Shown: positions 1 through 11,720 of the stretch, piece by piece
Layout: every line of letters starts with the position of its first letter
Position numbering within the stretch: position 1 is the first letter of the stretch
Assembly (NCBI GenBank): GCA_002633005.1
Contig: NMRA01000051.1
Coordinates: 749,273-813,272, forward strand
Length of the DNA stretch: 64,000 nt
From: Phoronis australis
Lineage: Eukaryota > Phoronida > Phoronidae
Direction of reading: 5' to 3'
Notes under the pieces: generated by a model
Told to the model about the DNA's origin: nothing
What the model saw: the letters and a program-made list of their open reading frames with translations, nothing else
Database searches by the model: none
Made by a program: the position numbers and the translations under genes

Positions 1-3000
1 ACACAGCAAATCTCGTCGGAGTTGTCTTCTGTCACCGATAACACTGCAAACGCCGTGGCCGAGCTTTCTATCTTGAAGAGAACCGTGGAAGGGTTCGATG
101 CCAGTGTCGCTGCCATCAACCAAAAGATGGTGACGTCAAGCACTTATAACGCAGTTGTACAAAACCAACAGGACCAGCTCTATGAACACACTCGTCAGTT
201 GAATCAACTGGCGCAATGTTCGTGCTCTAAAGGTAAATTTCTAACTTTTCCTACGACAAATGCTCTGGAAAGAAAATTCACGTAGTGCAAGTTCTTTTAT
301 CCAGCGTCTAGCACCAGGTCGAGATTGTTTCTAAGTGTCAGCTACAATTTCTCCCAAGTTTCCTTCACCCGGCCAACATCGTCGGTATAATCGCCTGAGG
401 AACATACCTAGATAAAGACTTTGCGTCGGACGATTTATTGGGCAAGTTTTCCACGGTGGTGAAGGTAGTTCCCGCTATTTCGATGTCCCGGATGTTGTTC
501 TTTATGGAACATGCTAATTTATTCGTTTTGGATTTATTTTCCATAAGCATGGGCGAACTTTAGCCAGTAGTGTGGTCAGGTAGGCCTATATTACCAGACC
601 ATTCTTACACAAATATCACACCCTTTTGATCATACAGGGAGAGATGGGGGTTAAAAATGCTACATTAAGGTCGGAGTGAAACTCAACGAGAGTGGCTGTC
701 TTACTTTTTAAAAACAAGGAGGCTGAGATTTAAAATCGTTTTTAGGCGTTAACCAACTTCAAAAATTGATTATTTCTGAACTATTGGCAAGCACTGTTAT
801 TTGTAAATATAACTATATCCATCTGTAGTTTGACACGAAGAACTGAATTCAGACCGCAATATTGTCTCTGACTTGTTGAAAACATTCCTTATTAAAGAAC
901 TGGGGATCGTTCCACGATGATGTGTAAGTTCAAAACTTGCGTAAAGTTGAACTCTGGAGGCAGACATTTTTCGAGAAGTAACGACTAGTCGGCTGCGGTC
1001 ACCGGGTTATTAGAATAGCAAGTAACGGACATACAAAACACGCGACGATTTTATGTGGAATGGGCCCCAATATTCTTAGAAAAGCACAGTGATTTAACAG
1101 AATGCTTTGAACTAGGTTTCATTGAAAGTGGATTGCATGGAACAAAAACCGCCAACGTCGAAGTCAGAGATGTTTAATATCAGCATTCAATGCAAAGCAT
1201 CAAAAAGATTGATATACCAAATTCCCTTATCTGCGAGCTGCAACACAAAAAGTGGCGCATCATGAGACACGTAACTTCACGTCCATTAGCAACAGAATGT
1301 CTAATCGTTGTCCACATTGATATGTACTTCGAGCCAACAAGCATTGACCAAATAGCAATGTTAATTCACAATTTATCTTAAAAGATAATGGAAAGAGAAA
1401 GTGCATGTTTTTTAATTCGAAAGGCCGACAGTCAGCTTTTTTGGACTATTGCCCCTTTAAATTATCGACCGAGACCAGGTTTGAGCAAAATGATCATGTC
1501 CCTTCAGAGTGCAAAATATTGTCTATTTCCCCCAGCTAGGCATCCTATTTTCACGTATTACGTGTTACCACCGCTATTTCAGACAAGCTTGACGTCGTGG
1601 GAACAATGATATTTCTTTCTTTACTATGACGCATTTTTCTACCCATTCTCAAAAGAGAGTCCCCATGACTCCTTACAATTGCAAACTGACCTAAACAAAC
1701 TCTATGACTGGTCTTGCAAATGGAAGATGAAATTTAAATCTGAAACAGTGTTGATCTTATATTTTCTAAGTCTAATAATACTCAATTCCAAACAAATCCA
1801 ATGCTGGATTTATCACTCAATGGGGAAGTTCCCAATAAGTTCACACACAAACACCTTGGATTGCTACTAGACCACAAGCTTACATTTACTCCTCACTGTC
1901 GCGAACTCGTTCACAAAGAACACAAATTAATCAATCCAATTACAATTGTCACTCGTCATCTCAACTCCATGCATCTTGAAACCCGGTTCAAGTCTTTTGT
2001 TATTCCACATCTAGATTACTGTGACATAATCTACCAATCGGCAAACGCTGGCATACTTCTTCAATTAGAAAGACTACAATACGAAGCAGCTTTAGCCATA
2101 ACCGGGGCATACAAAGGATCCAACACAATCAAGGTTCTAAACAGTCTCAACTGGAGCAAACTAGCCATCCGTCGTAAACTCCACTTGTCCATGTATACAT
2201 TCAAAGTCTTAACCAACATAAACAATTACTCAAACAAAATCCTCTTTGACTCCTACAAAAGACCTAACACGAGACCAGGACTGCGGCAAAGTAATATGCA
2301 TACTATTCCATCTTCCCTCAGCCAAGCCTTCAGGAAATCTACCATATTAACTTGTATTGACAACTGAAATTCCTTACCATCCAAAATAAAAGAAAGCACT
2401 TCAATCGTCACTCTAAAAAATAACTTTAAAATGCATACTACTACTCAAGAGTTGCCAGTCCCATTGACATCGTTCCAACTTCCTCGCAACCACGAAATAA
2501 TCAGATCTAGATGCAGTCTATTCCTAAACAACGAGAAATTTAGACATAATTTTAACAATATTTCGCCTCTGTGTTGCTGTGGAGATGCACAGACAAATGC
2601 TCATGTTTTCTTTGCTTGCGAGGTATGCAAGGAGCAGAGGGTACAGCTTTTCCAGACACTCGAACAATACCCCAATATTTATAAAAAATATTCTGAAATT
2701 CCGCAAGTGTACAACAAAATAATTTTTTCTATATGGAAGTCAAGAACTCAACCCAAATGAAAATAAGGTTTTATTCGAAACAGTATCAAAATTTCTTTAT
2801 AATATTAAATCTCTTTGTGTGAGTGGATAGAATTGTATAAATGTGTAATTAATGAAAATGATCTATTTACTTTCGTAATCATATGTCATTGTAATCTTAA
2901 CAACAGTTTTTTTTAATTTATGTATTTGTTTAAAATAATTGTATACAGATTTCCTTTTTATGTATTTGTGTAAAATAATTGTATATAAATTTCTCTGTAC

Positions 3001-4399
3001 TTTTTTAACCCAGATATAATGCCTCTTGGGTTATGTATATTCATTGTATCGAAGATTTCGTAATAAACATTATAAAAAATAAAAAACGCCACTTTTTTAA
3101 CCTAATGGCTCGCCCTTTTCAAAGGCGATATTTTGCTTTGACAAAGTCTGTCAACCTGCCGGCAAATAAATGCGTGCTTTTATTTCCTTCCACCACAATG
3201 TCTTTATAAGAAATTGTCAATCGTAACTAAGGTGGTAGACAGCACCTGCCGGCATCAGAAACTTTGGTTTTGCTCCTTTTGTGTGAAGCAAGGCAACTAC
3301 TGCATTAGCGATGACTACAAGGCAATAAAACATTGGCTGAAATAAACCAAACTATCGTGGACAAAAACTGGTGTTTTTTCTATCAAATTGGCTTCCGAAA
3401 TTGAATTCTCCACAAAAAAAATTTTATTGTCGTTCGTTCCCGAAGAAATATAATAAATATTAGCCAAAAACGATGTCATTGTTTGATGTCAAGGGAAGTG
3501 TGGGGTTGAAACTGTATGATGTACATTTTGACTATACCATGAAACTACTCATGTTAAAAAGAAACATGAAAAGTACATAGGGACACATCTATAAAGTCGA
3601 CCTGGTACATTTGATAGAATGCCATTCACACAATCCGAGAAAGAAGGCGTTAAGTGGGTCAACGGGTTTCGTGCGTGTGACAAATACCATGCAAATTCAT
3701 GAAATATGACGTTGCTTTCGTAAAATATAACAATGGTACATTTCTCGCATGTTCATTCGACGTAAATTTTAACAATGACATAAAATGTAACAACTGTTAC
3801 ATTTTACGAAATTGTTACATTTTACGGCGTATCAGTGCCTAACTGTGCGCATGCCCATGTCACTTCTACAGGACGCTGCTCTAAGCCAAAGCTCTTCTTC
3901 TTAAAGTCGCTGGACTCGCTTTTTGTGATTAAGACAGTTGAATTTAAAGTTAAATATGAACCGGAATCGACGCATTCAAGGTTGTGTGAAAACTCGTACT
4001 TACATGTAGGCTCCAAACAAACAAAATCAAACAAAAATGATAAAACTGGAAGGTTCGACAATTTTAAGAAAATCGTTGACAGAAATGCTTTAAAAGCTTA
4101 ATTAAATTTCAGCTGGAGACAGAGTATTCTTCTTACGCCACCCTAACGGCCACTACAAGTTCACTCTCGCAGAAGCACAGCAGGCCTGTGAAGAAAGTGG
4201 CGCAAGGCTGGCTTCGGTCCAGCAGCTCCAAGAGGCGTGGAAGCAAGGCTTTGATATGTGCGCGTGTGGTTGGCTCATCGATGGCTCGAGCAAGTACCCC
4301 ACTCGCTGGGCGCGGAAAGGATGTGGTTCACGATCGGGAATTAATGATTGCGGAAAGCCGAAGTTATCAGATGCCTACTGCTATTACCACAAAATTTAG
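1..4399 (+). CDS. Secreted coiled-coil/Link-module protein, copy 1 (5' end outside window)
   Basis: Two exons are visible, 1-232 (left edge open) and 4113-4399 (stop TAG 4397-4399). The donor AAAG|gtaaat and acceptor tttcag|CTGG join in phase 1. The first exon encodes polar helical sequence ending in CSCSK; the second encodes a 95-aa Link (Xlink) module. Key residues are the AQQAC cysteine, GFDMCACGW, GCGS, DCGKP and the terminal YCYYHKI, matching the CD44/TSG-6 pattern of GF.VC..GW and DAYCY. By family knowledge Link modules bind hyaluronan or other glycans; the ligand here is unknown. The signal-peptide exon must lie left of the window, by comparison with copy 2. The two Link modules differ at 12 of 95 residues by my alignment. 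The intron is 3.9 kb because a LINE is inserted; the same intron of copy 2 is 0.7 kb. A polyadenylation signal AATAAA lies at 4545-4550. Confidence 0.8.
1600..3087 (+). mobile_element. 5'-truncated LINE (non-LTR retrotransposon), 3' half of the reverse transcriptase ORF and 3' UTR
   Basis: From about 1630 the translation resembles the end of the non-LTR reverse transcriptase palm, with a damaged YADD-like site (YYDAFF) followed by a WS.KW.M.F block. A frameshift leads into one reading frame from 1801 to 2760. That frame contains HLGLLLD, PHLDYCDIIYQS and LERLQYEAALAITGAYKGS, all typical of CR1/L2/Jockey-type elements. One in-frame TGA at 2365-2367 replaces the usual Trp of the WNSLP motif. 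A Cys/His cluster (CCCGD..TNAHVFFAC) follows. The 3' UTR has a 53-base near-tandem repeat (about 2915-2995), a short hairpin AACCCA..TGGGTT (3008-3033) and an A-rich tail ending near 3087. The copy is dead on arrival: truncated, frameshifted and carrying a stop. Confidence 0.8.
3775..3830. repeat. Palindromic TGTTACATTTTACG repeats
   Basis: ATAAAATGTAACAACTGTTACATTTTAC-type sequence forms a short palindrome, followed directly by a further copy of TTGTTACATTTTACG. It may be the edge of a degraded foldback element. No partner repeat was found nearby. Confidence 0.4.
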
Positions 4400-4544
4400 G
4401 TAAAATTCGTTTATCGTGCATCGGCAAGTGTGAAACTGATCTTTAAATTTTAGTACGCTTAACAGAAATCGATTGTTGATGTTCTAAGGATAAGAAGTTT
4501 TACAACTTATTCCTTGTGATCTCACTTTACTTTAAAACTAAAAC

Positions 4545-4550
4545 AATAAA
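4545..4550 (+). promoter_or_regulatory. Polyadenylation signal of Link copy 1
   Basis: AATAAA sits 146 bases after the stop codon of copy 1. The aligned position in copy 2 (about 18060) reads GATAAC, so the canonical hexamer is not conserved between paralogues. Confidence 0.5.
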
Positions 4551-5565
4551 ATTGTATAATTACAAATCCTCTTCTGCAAATCTTTTTGTTTACATCACAG
4601 TTATACTTCGTGTATAACCAACGCTTAAACAACTAGAGTTCTGGGACCTGTTTCAAGAAAACTGGCTCAGTTAAGACAAATTAAATGTAATTTTGAGCAG
4701 GTGATCAAACTTTTTACTTTGAAGCTTCCAGTGATTTATTCGAAGTTAAAAGAGTGAATAAAAACCCATCTGATGACAATTTGTTTTTGAGAAGAAGGTT
4801 TTCGGTCATAAGGCAGGACAGTGTTGACGTTAGTTACAAAAAGCGAGTTGTCCGAGTAGAAAGGGAAACTTTTGTGACAGAAACTTTCCTCCCTTTTATG
4901 GAGTCTTCTAGAAATACCCTAACTAACCACGCCCGCAGAAGGTAGCTCGTTGATCACAAATGTGCTTTCCTTCAATATTATAAACTCTTAAATGTTTATC
5001 AGTCACTGATAGATTCGATTTCCATGTCGATATACGAAATAGAAGTTACACTAAACGGGTAAAACATCACGAGACAAATTTTGCCAAAGTAAAAGGGCTA
5101 ATTTGACTTTTGATTTTTGTTTTTAGCGACTTAAACAAGGAGAAATGCAATTTTAAAGATCACTTATGACCACAAAACTGTTTTTGTTCATTAATTTAAT
5201 TTAAAAGATTTCTAGACTAAAGGAAGTAAGTTACAAATGCACTTGATTCGCCAGTTCTGCTGGGTCAAGCAACTAAAATATGTGATTGGTCTGTAGACCA
5301 GAAATTATCATAGAAAACCAATCGGGGAAGCCAATCACGTGTAACCGTTGTGGCAGAAGACTGAAAAAACAGTTGGAATTCCTGCGTTGTCTGGTAACAA
5401 CAATAATAGCTGTCAGTCAAGTGTGGCTAGGCCGATAGTTTCGTAGTTTCGTGACCACTACACCTCATAAAGGGGCCTTTAATACGACTTCATTTTAACA
5501 GATGCAGGACCATTTTGTGACAGAAGCACTCAGGTTTTCATGCATCAGTATTTTGCTAGGATAAT

Positions 5566-5568
<3 letters not shown>

Positions 5569-5647
<79 letters not shown>
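5569..5647. repeat. CA dinucleotide microsatellite
   Basis: About 39 CA units in a row, with one AAA interruption near 5636. Confidence 0.95.
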
Positions 5648-5648
<1 letters not shown>

Positions 5649-6299
5649 TGTACTTAGCTATGCAATTATGAATAATTTTTCGAAAGTTTCGTAAGCGCAC
5701 CTGTTTTAGGGCCTAAATTTTTCATTTTAGGCCAAATGTAACTTCTTTCCGTAAAATACTGTGAGACGATTTTAATGCACAAGATGTCCATTTGAAAACT
5801 CTTAGCATGTAGTATGATAAGTTGTCGAGAGTGGTTCCACGGTCTGAGCTGAAAGATGACTGAGCGGACCAAACTGCAACACTAGATCAAACTCGTCGAG
5901 CAGACAGTCGGAAATTCAAAGCATTTTTAGAAGCGTCTAGATATTGTAAAACGTTTAGTCAGGAGTGTCCCACACAGTCAAACAAACAGTGCAGGTATGT
6001 CAATCATTATCTAAGCAGCAAGTGGAAGAATACGACCCTTCCTCTTAAAAACGTCATCATGCGGCGCTTTTTTTCATACGAACGAATTTTGGCGCACCTT
6101 AAAAGCGCTACATGACTTCCCCAAAAGTGTTTCCGCACCACCAAAAACCACCTTTGCATCCCCCTCACTCTACTGGGAGAGGGCTTGGGTTCTATCGGCC
6201 TTCGTCCAAACCGCCACTGCAATCAACTCTATGGAGGGCATTAGTGGGAAAAGAATTTCACATTCGCATTTAGCGTAACAAAGTTCACGGGTGAGAAAC

Positions 6300-6470
6300 A
6301 ACATGACCGCCGGTCCTCTTAAATCGGACCGACTCACCCAAAACAGGACCTCCGAGGATCAAATGGGACCGTGGCACCAGAAAATGGGACTGACGCACCT
6401 AAAAACATGACCGCCCCACCAGAAAACAGGACCGCCGGGGACTGAACATGATCGCCGGGGATTGAAACCG
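6300..6470. repeat. Degenerate tandem repeat, unit about 25-30 bp
   Basis: At least six diverged units follow a pattern like AAAACAGGACCGCC with CACC(A/T)(A/G) spacers: GGACCGACTCACCC, GGGACCGTGGCACC, GGGACTGACGCACC, TGACCGCCCCACC, GGACCGCCGGGG. Confidence 0.55.
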
Positions 6471-6483
6471 CAATGACAAACAA

Positions 6484-6541
6484 GCTTTCAGGCCCCTAGC
6501 CAGGGGGTTCGAGGGGTTCGAACGAACCCCCACCCCCCGCG
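6484..6541. repeat. C/G-rich repeat end with local foldback
   Basis: CCCCTAGCCAGGGGGTTCG followed by GGGGTTCGAACGAACCCCC forms a strong local foldback of the kind seen at transposon ends. I found no second end in the window. Confidence 0.35.
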
Positions 6542-7774
6542 GAAAATGTCCAGCCACAGCCTATCCGTTAAAGATAAGATACCGATGGACAACAACAAAA
6601 TTGATGCAGCTACTGGTACTACTAACTACAATTGTTAACTAAGTTAGTAATAATTTTGAATTTGCTTCTGATTCAAAGCGCTTCACGTTATCATCGAGCC
6701 GTGCATTACCCGGCCCACTTCGCCCGAGGGGTATTTGCGTAAATGACAGGATCGTGCAGACGATTAGAGGAGGCTTTATGTTACTCATCGGCATTGAACA
6801 CGCGTGGTGGTTACACCGTAAGGAAACAAGGGAGTCTAGAAGTAAATGTCTATACGTAGCTAAGCTATATAGCAGCGAGATAGCACACAAAAAGTCACAT
6901 TGCGGTGTGAATGTCTTAAAATCGACCGTGAGCAGAAAATAGGTTTGTTATCTGATATTGCTTGCTAGCACAGTACAGTAAAGGGCAGGTGTTTCCAAAT
7001 TTGGAATTGAAATGTTCGTAAAATACAAGTATATTTTCGTCATATAGTGTCCAATTCGAGAGTGGATTTGTGGGTTGACATGCATTCGTGTACACGTACA
7101 TGTATGTGCATTTCCGTCGTTTAATATTCAATAGAAGTCGACTGTAAGTTATAGACAGCCCTCCGTCGTTACTCAAAAACCTGAATTTAACTATACCCGT
7201 GTTTGCTTGCTCTGAGAAAACACTGATCGAAGAGCACGTTAACATTTGGGGGGGGGGGAAGTAGGTCTAAACCCAATAAAAATTCTGGTCAATGGAGATA
7301 TAGACTTCTCTTGCCACTAGTGTCAATGGTGCACAGCTCCCCACACATCATGCGAGCATCCAGATAAGATTTCTAAGCAGAGGCGGGTCTGCGGAGATGT
7401 GTTCGGGGGGTACAAACGCTCCCTTCGGGACAGGATCAAAAATAAAAATTAAAAAACTGTCACCAGGTAAACAAAATCAGGTACTAAAAACCAAACAAAA
7501 TCTTACACAGGAGAGAGAACTCCCTCCCGACCTTCCCTACGCTCGGCGCTACGCGCCTCGGATTCAGGCGAATCCTACCTCCCACCCCTTACTGAAAACG
7601 TAGATCTGACACTGCCAAGGTTAGATGCCACAATTCGGAAGGTGCACTATTCCGAAGCTTCACTACTTCAAAGGTTTGCCACCTTCGAAAATTCACTATT
7701 TCGAATGTTCACAATTCCAGAACCAGAACTCCGACAGTTACCGTTTTTACTTGGGTCTCTCTCAAACAGTAGTC

Positions 7775-7806
7775 CAGACCTCAAACCACTGAGCCAAACA
7801 ATTCAT
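7775..7806 (-). repeat. tRNA-like box A fragment (possible SINE)
   Basis: The minus strand reads TTGGCTCAGTGGTTTGAGGT, close to a pol III box A (TRGCNNAGTGG). I see no matching box B at the right distance, so it is at best a remnant. Confidence 0.25.
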
Positions 7807-9424
7807 TACTCTGATTGTCTGCTACTGAGTCGTAACAAACGTGAATAGATTATTGTATTTGTGTCCATTTAGTAACCATGTAAAAGGGTGTGCAAAAAGT
7901 TGACTAGTTCTTACTACATTGACTTCATTGTTGAGATCGGTTCCAGTCACTGCCAATCGTGATACTTGAATCTAATTAACGACTCATTCTCAATTAGGGG
8001 AAACATCTGGGGCACGGCTACGGGCTGCAGCGACCAAAGGTTTCAAATTAAAGAAATCTACAATTCCTCTAAGAATTGTTTTGACGGTTGAACAAGTTTT
8101 TTTGGCTCATTTCTAAGAGTGTGATGTTTATTAAACGCACGTCACTGAATCACCGCTACCATTTTAATTACCGCGGTCTATACATGAAAACTATGTTGAT
8201 TGACAGCGCGTTTACCTTGGTGTAAATCCGAACGAACGACAACAAGCGAAAATTCACTGAGTTTCCGAATACCTGTATCCATTCTAAATATGGCCGAAAT
8301 AACTACATGTATCATTGCTTTTGGGCACCTCGATTTCAAGACGAAAACATTTTGTCCTGTAGATCCCGTAATGTAGAACCAATTGCTTCGAAAATGTTCA
8401 TGTATTAGTTTGCTATTATCAAATGCTGTTTAACCACCGTAAGTTGTTTTTAAAACGACACATGAATTTTCAATCATGTTGGGGTTGCATCTGGAATCTC
8501 TAAGGTATTTTCTTTCAAATGACTTGAGACAATTTTTCTCTTAGACTTGCCATTTTAAAGTTATTTGACGTTCAATTTTAAAAAAATGCAAAATTTGAAA
8601 TTTTTCAAGAATTTGTGGAATTATGTGAAACTGCTATGATAGAGTTTTAAAACGACTTTCAGGATATATTTTCCTTTTTTCGCCTCCTTTTTTAATTACG
8701 TGGTATTTTCCGATGGCGTCGTTCCTTACTGTAGTTGACTGACTTTGCTGCACATCTGTTGGTTTACCTTCCGTTGAACAAGATTATATTTCTTATTCAT
8801 TTTTGACATCTTCATTCCTCATATGATCGTCATCATCACCATCATCATCTTCATTTATTGTCAAACAATTATCATTCAGTGTCGTAAGGTGTCGCTCTCC
8901 AGATGAGCTTTCAATGCATTCTCACCTTCTTGTCAAGCGTCATGTTATTGTTATTGTTGTATGGGGCTCGAGTCTTTCAGTGTCTTCGGTCGTGTCACAG
9001 CCTTAAATGTTAAGTTTGTTTACTGATGTCAGATTTTCTTTGTCAACGGCTGCCTTAAATTTTCAGTCAGTTTCGAACGCTTTTGGCCTGTTCCTTACCA
9101 AGATCGGGAATGATTTCTAGATATGAGCAAAACAAGTCGTTATCAGACGCAAGCTACTTAGGTTGCTTGTCACGGACACCAGGGGCCGTAATCTGTGTAC
9201 TAGAAAATGGAATTCGAAGTTAGCTTTTGCATTTTCCCTGTTCTACTTTCGTGCGAACTCGAGATAAGGGGCTATCACTCCAGGAGACCATTGCTTATAA
9301 CCACGTTAAAACACCCTAACATGTGTTCCTTACAAAAATGGTTTCAAAATATGGAATAGTTAGAGATTTATTCTTCTTGTTTCTTGTGCTGTAACATTTT
9401 GTGTTTTTGTTTACGTGATTCTAG

Positions 9425-9628
9425 GTCCTATGCTGGTTGGTCATGTCTGCCGTGTGGGGCTACAGCAAAGTTGGCATCGCCATGGTGCTCAAGGAGGTCG
9501 GTGAAACAGAACTCATGCTGGCTGGAATCTGTGACATCATCGCCTGCCTGGTGTTCTCTGTCATTGCGTTTTGTATTGTCAACCTTACACACACATTCCG
9601 AGATCCGCCACCTTGCGGCTACACCTAA
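9425..9628 (+). CDS. Orphan terminal exon resembling the C-terminus of an SLC52 riboflavin transporter
   Basis: Acceptor gattctag|GTCC opens a 67-codon frame ending in TAA (9626-9628). It encodes the GYSKVGIAMVLKEVGE motif followed by a long hydrophobic segment (ICDIIACLVFSVIAFCIVNL) and a short polar tail ending PPPCGYT. From family knowledge, vertebrate SLC52A2/A3 end with a YLKV motif, a VLR/LL stretch, a last membrane helix and a short Cys-containing tail, and the order and spacing match. SLC52 proteins carry riboflavin across the plasma membrane. A polyadenylation signal AATAAA follows at 9751-9756. No upstream SLC52 exons are recognisable between 4400 and 9424, so this may be an exon of a gene whose other parts lie beyond Link copy 1, a partial duplication, or a pseudogene fragment. 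The family call rests on one exon. Confidence 0.5.
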   Translation, partial: VLCWLVMSAVWGYSKVGIAMVLKEVGETELMLAGICDIIACLVFSVIAFCIVNLTHTFRDPPPCGYT

Positions 9629-9750
9629 ATCAACCGTCAGTTCTCGCCTTTTCGCTTGGTGTTCACTCCAGCTCTTGTGTTGAGATGGGTTGAGGTCAAA
9701 TATTAATCCAGGTGGGTTGAAGGTGATTAGTATATATAAGTTAACAAAAA

Positions 9751-9756
9751 AATAAA
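9751..9756 (+). promoter_or_regulatory. Polyadenylation signal after the orphan SLC52-like exon
   Basis: AATAAA lies 123 bases after the stop codon, consistent with 9425-9628 being a genuine last exon. Confidence 0.4.
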
Positions 9757-10426
9757 ATTGAGTTGGATAACAAAAAAATACTACTCACATCCAACATTTT
9801 TCTTGAATAACAATTTCAATTTTGATCACTTTGAACACGAAACATACCGGTAAGGGAGCAACGACTATCAAGCAGAATAATTTCAAGGCATTTTCATTCT
9901 CATATAATTAGTCAACGGAAGGTTTCTAACTGTAGAGTACGTGGTATAACTACGTCAACTAATGCCTCGAAACATCGTTCGTGACGTTTGACTCTAAAAT
10001 CGCTAAGCAAATTGTTATTTATATGCGCTAACGTCGAAACGATACCGAAGTAGTTTACAGTGAAACAACACGTGTAGGTGAGATAAAATGTCATTGATAT
10101 ATATTATGACAAGCATAGTACCCCCCCTTCTGGTATCTTTGTATCCTAGAATCGCCACTGTACTGTCTTTGTTATTTTTAGGCCATGGTGGTGTCAGTTA
10201 AGGACTTTTACTGAAATACATTGGCTCCGCACTAAAATGTTTTGTGGAAGTAGAAAGCATGGACTCGTACATTATTATTTTTGATATTCTACGGATCTAA
10301 TATTAATTGGGTCAGTGACGATGACCGTGATTTTTAGTAAAATTTAAGAAAAAAGAGAGGTAATCAACCATATCAACAACACGATCAAATATTACATGAT
10401 ATAAATGCACAAGGTTAGACGCTGTA

Positions 10427-10577
10427 CAGTGGCGGATTTAGAGAGGAGCCAAGGGGGCCATGCCCCCCTAAAATTCTCCCAGATTCCATTTGACATTTCG
10501 GGGGTGCGAATGTCTGGCGGGCAAAATCCTGGATAATGCCCTGCCCCCCGTAACTCAAAATCGTGGATCCGCTCCTG
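10427..10577. mobile_element. MITE, family A (copy 1)
   Basis: Terminal inverted repeats are CAGTGGCGGATTTAG at the left and CGTGGATCCGCTCCTG at the right. A 5-bp duplicated target CTGTA sits on both sides. The interior contains the C-rich words and GGGGTGCGAATGTCTG shared with the copies at 31985-32251 and 57548-57695. It is non-coding. Confidence 0.75.
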
Positions 10578-10734
10578 CTGTAAGTTTTCTTCTAAATTTG
10601 TCTTTTCAATTTCGTTTTATAAACTAAAGAGTCTTTCCATGATAATGATAAAAATCCTATTTTTATACCACTCATGCAAACGTAGAACACTTTGAACACA
10701 ATTCTTGAAAGTGTCTTACAACATCTCTTGTGGC

Positions 10735-11456
10735 GCTTTTTATTGCCCATCTTACCAGAGATTACCTATTATACGTTATTTACCTGTATTCATTTTATTG
10801 TAATTGTACTAGTCATAATAAATGACCTTATATCGCCTACCTCGGTCTCCTTTTCATCTCTGGTAACGAGCTTGCGACGCACGTATCATTTATCTATTAT
10901 TCGGGACATATGTCGATCATAAATGGTGTTTCACTCGTTAAATATATTTATGTGAGCATATGGACCCGCCTTACTCCTTTTCCCCCTTATCTCGGTCTAT
11001 TCCATTATTCCCTTGTGTAGGACTACGCGTCGTTTTTCCAGCCTTCGCATTGGTCTGCTGTTATCACGTGCCTCGAGTTTGGTAAGCTCTTGGCTCTTAT
11101 AGGCTGATGATTGTCACGTGTCTTTAGGGGCGTTTTTCTTTGTTATTGTAACCTCGCTTTCAGTTCACTTTGTTCCGGCCACATTGATGTATGTCAACAA
11201 CTCATTCAATTTTCCCACCCTCTTCCTCCCAGTTTTCGTCATTCTCTCGTACTACCACGTGGCCGGTGCTTTTTATTGCCCATCTTACCAGAGATTACCT
11301 ATTATACGTTATTTACCTGTATTCATTTTATTGTAATTGTACTAGTCATAATAAATGACCTTATATCGCCTACCTCGGTCTCCTTTTCATCTCTGGTAAC
11401 GAGCTTGCGACGCACGTATCATTTATCTATTATTCGGGACATATGTCGATCATAAA
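10735..11456. mobile_element. Small element with identical 189-bp terminal direct repeats (TRIM-like)
   Basis: Positions 10735-10923 and 11268-11456 are identical base for base by my reading and flank a 344-bp unique, non-coding interior. Right after the first repeat comes TGGTGTTTCACTCG, and TGG at that spot is the usual start of a tRNA primer-binding site in LTR elements. I see no polypurine tract before the second repeat, and the flanks (gtggc / gtgtt) do not give a clear target duplication. It could be a terminal-repeat retrotransposon in miniature, or a simple local duplication. Confidence 0.55.
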
Positions 11457-11577
11457 GTGTTTCTTTGGAGAACAGTGCACTAACATATCTGAAATTTCAT
11501 TTGAATCTAATCAGCCGTTTCTGAAATGATGATATTCCGAAGTTAGTCAAATTTGGAATTTTCATAACCTTATTCAC

Positions 11578-11622
11578 ACGAGCGCACGCACACACACACA
11601 CAGAGACACGCACACACACACA
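11578..11622. repeat. CA-rich microsatellite, imperfect
   Basis: CACACA runs interrupted by GAGCG and GAGA. Confidence 0.7.
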
Positions 11623-11629
11623 AAATCAA

Positions 11630-11720
11630 AATAGAATGATGTCGACGCAATAAATCCCTGATCAAGTAGAAAAAAAACTGATACACTCCTTAAAATACCA
11701 AATTTGCAGGAACAGTGCGT
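11630..11720 (+). repeat. Dispersed repeat, family B (copy 1)
   Basis: It contains GCAATAAATCCCTGATCAAG and ACTGATACACTCCT, which recur with small changes at about 20975-21060. Confidence 0.5.

Larger units (their letters stand above)
233..4112 (+). other. Intron 2 of Link gene copy 1
   Basis: A GT..AG intron. Its first ~300 bases align with the matching intron of copy 2, sharing the 10-base word TTGCCTGAGG-like block near 391-410 and the following GCGTCGGACG block, which shows that the duplication included non-coding DNA. The middle (about 1600-3087) is a LINE fragment. From 3088 to 4112 I see no coding sequence. A short palindromic cluster built on TGTTACATTTTACG lies at about 3775-3827. 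Confidence 0.65.
4400..9424. other. Intergenic, no convincing gene
   Basis: Short open frames here show no recognisable domain, no splice-consistent series and no codon pattern. The stretch holds a CA microsatellite (5569-5647), a degenerate tandem repeat (about 6300-6470), a G/C-rich repeat end (about 6484-6540) and a tRNA-like box A on the minus strand (about 7775-7806). I looked for the earlier exons that the SLC52-like terminal exon at 9425 would need and did not find them. Confidence 0.6.
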
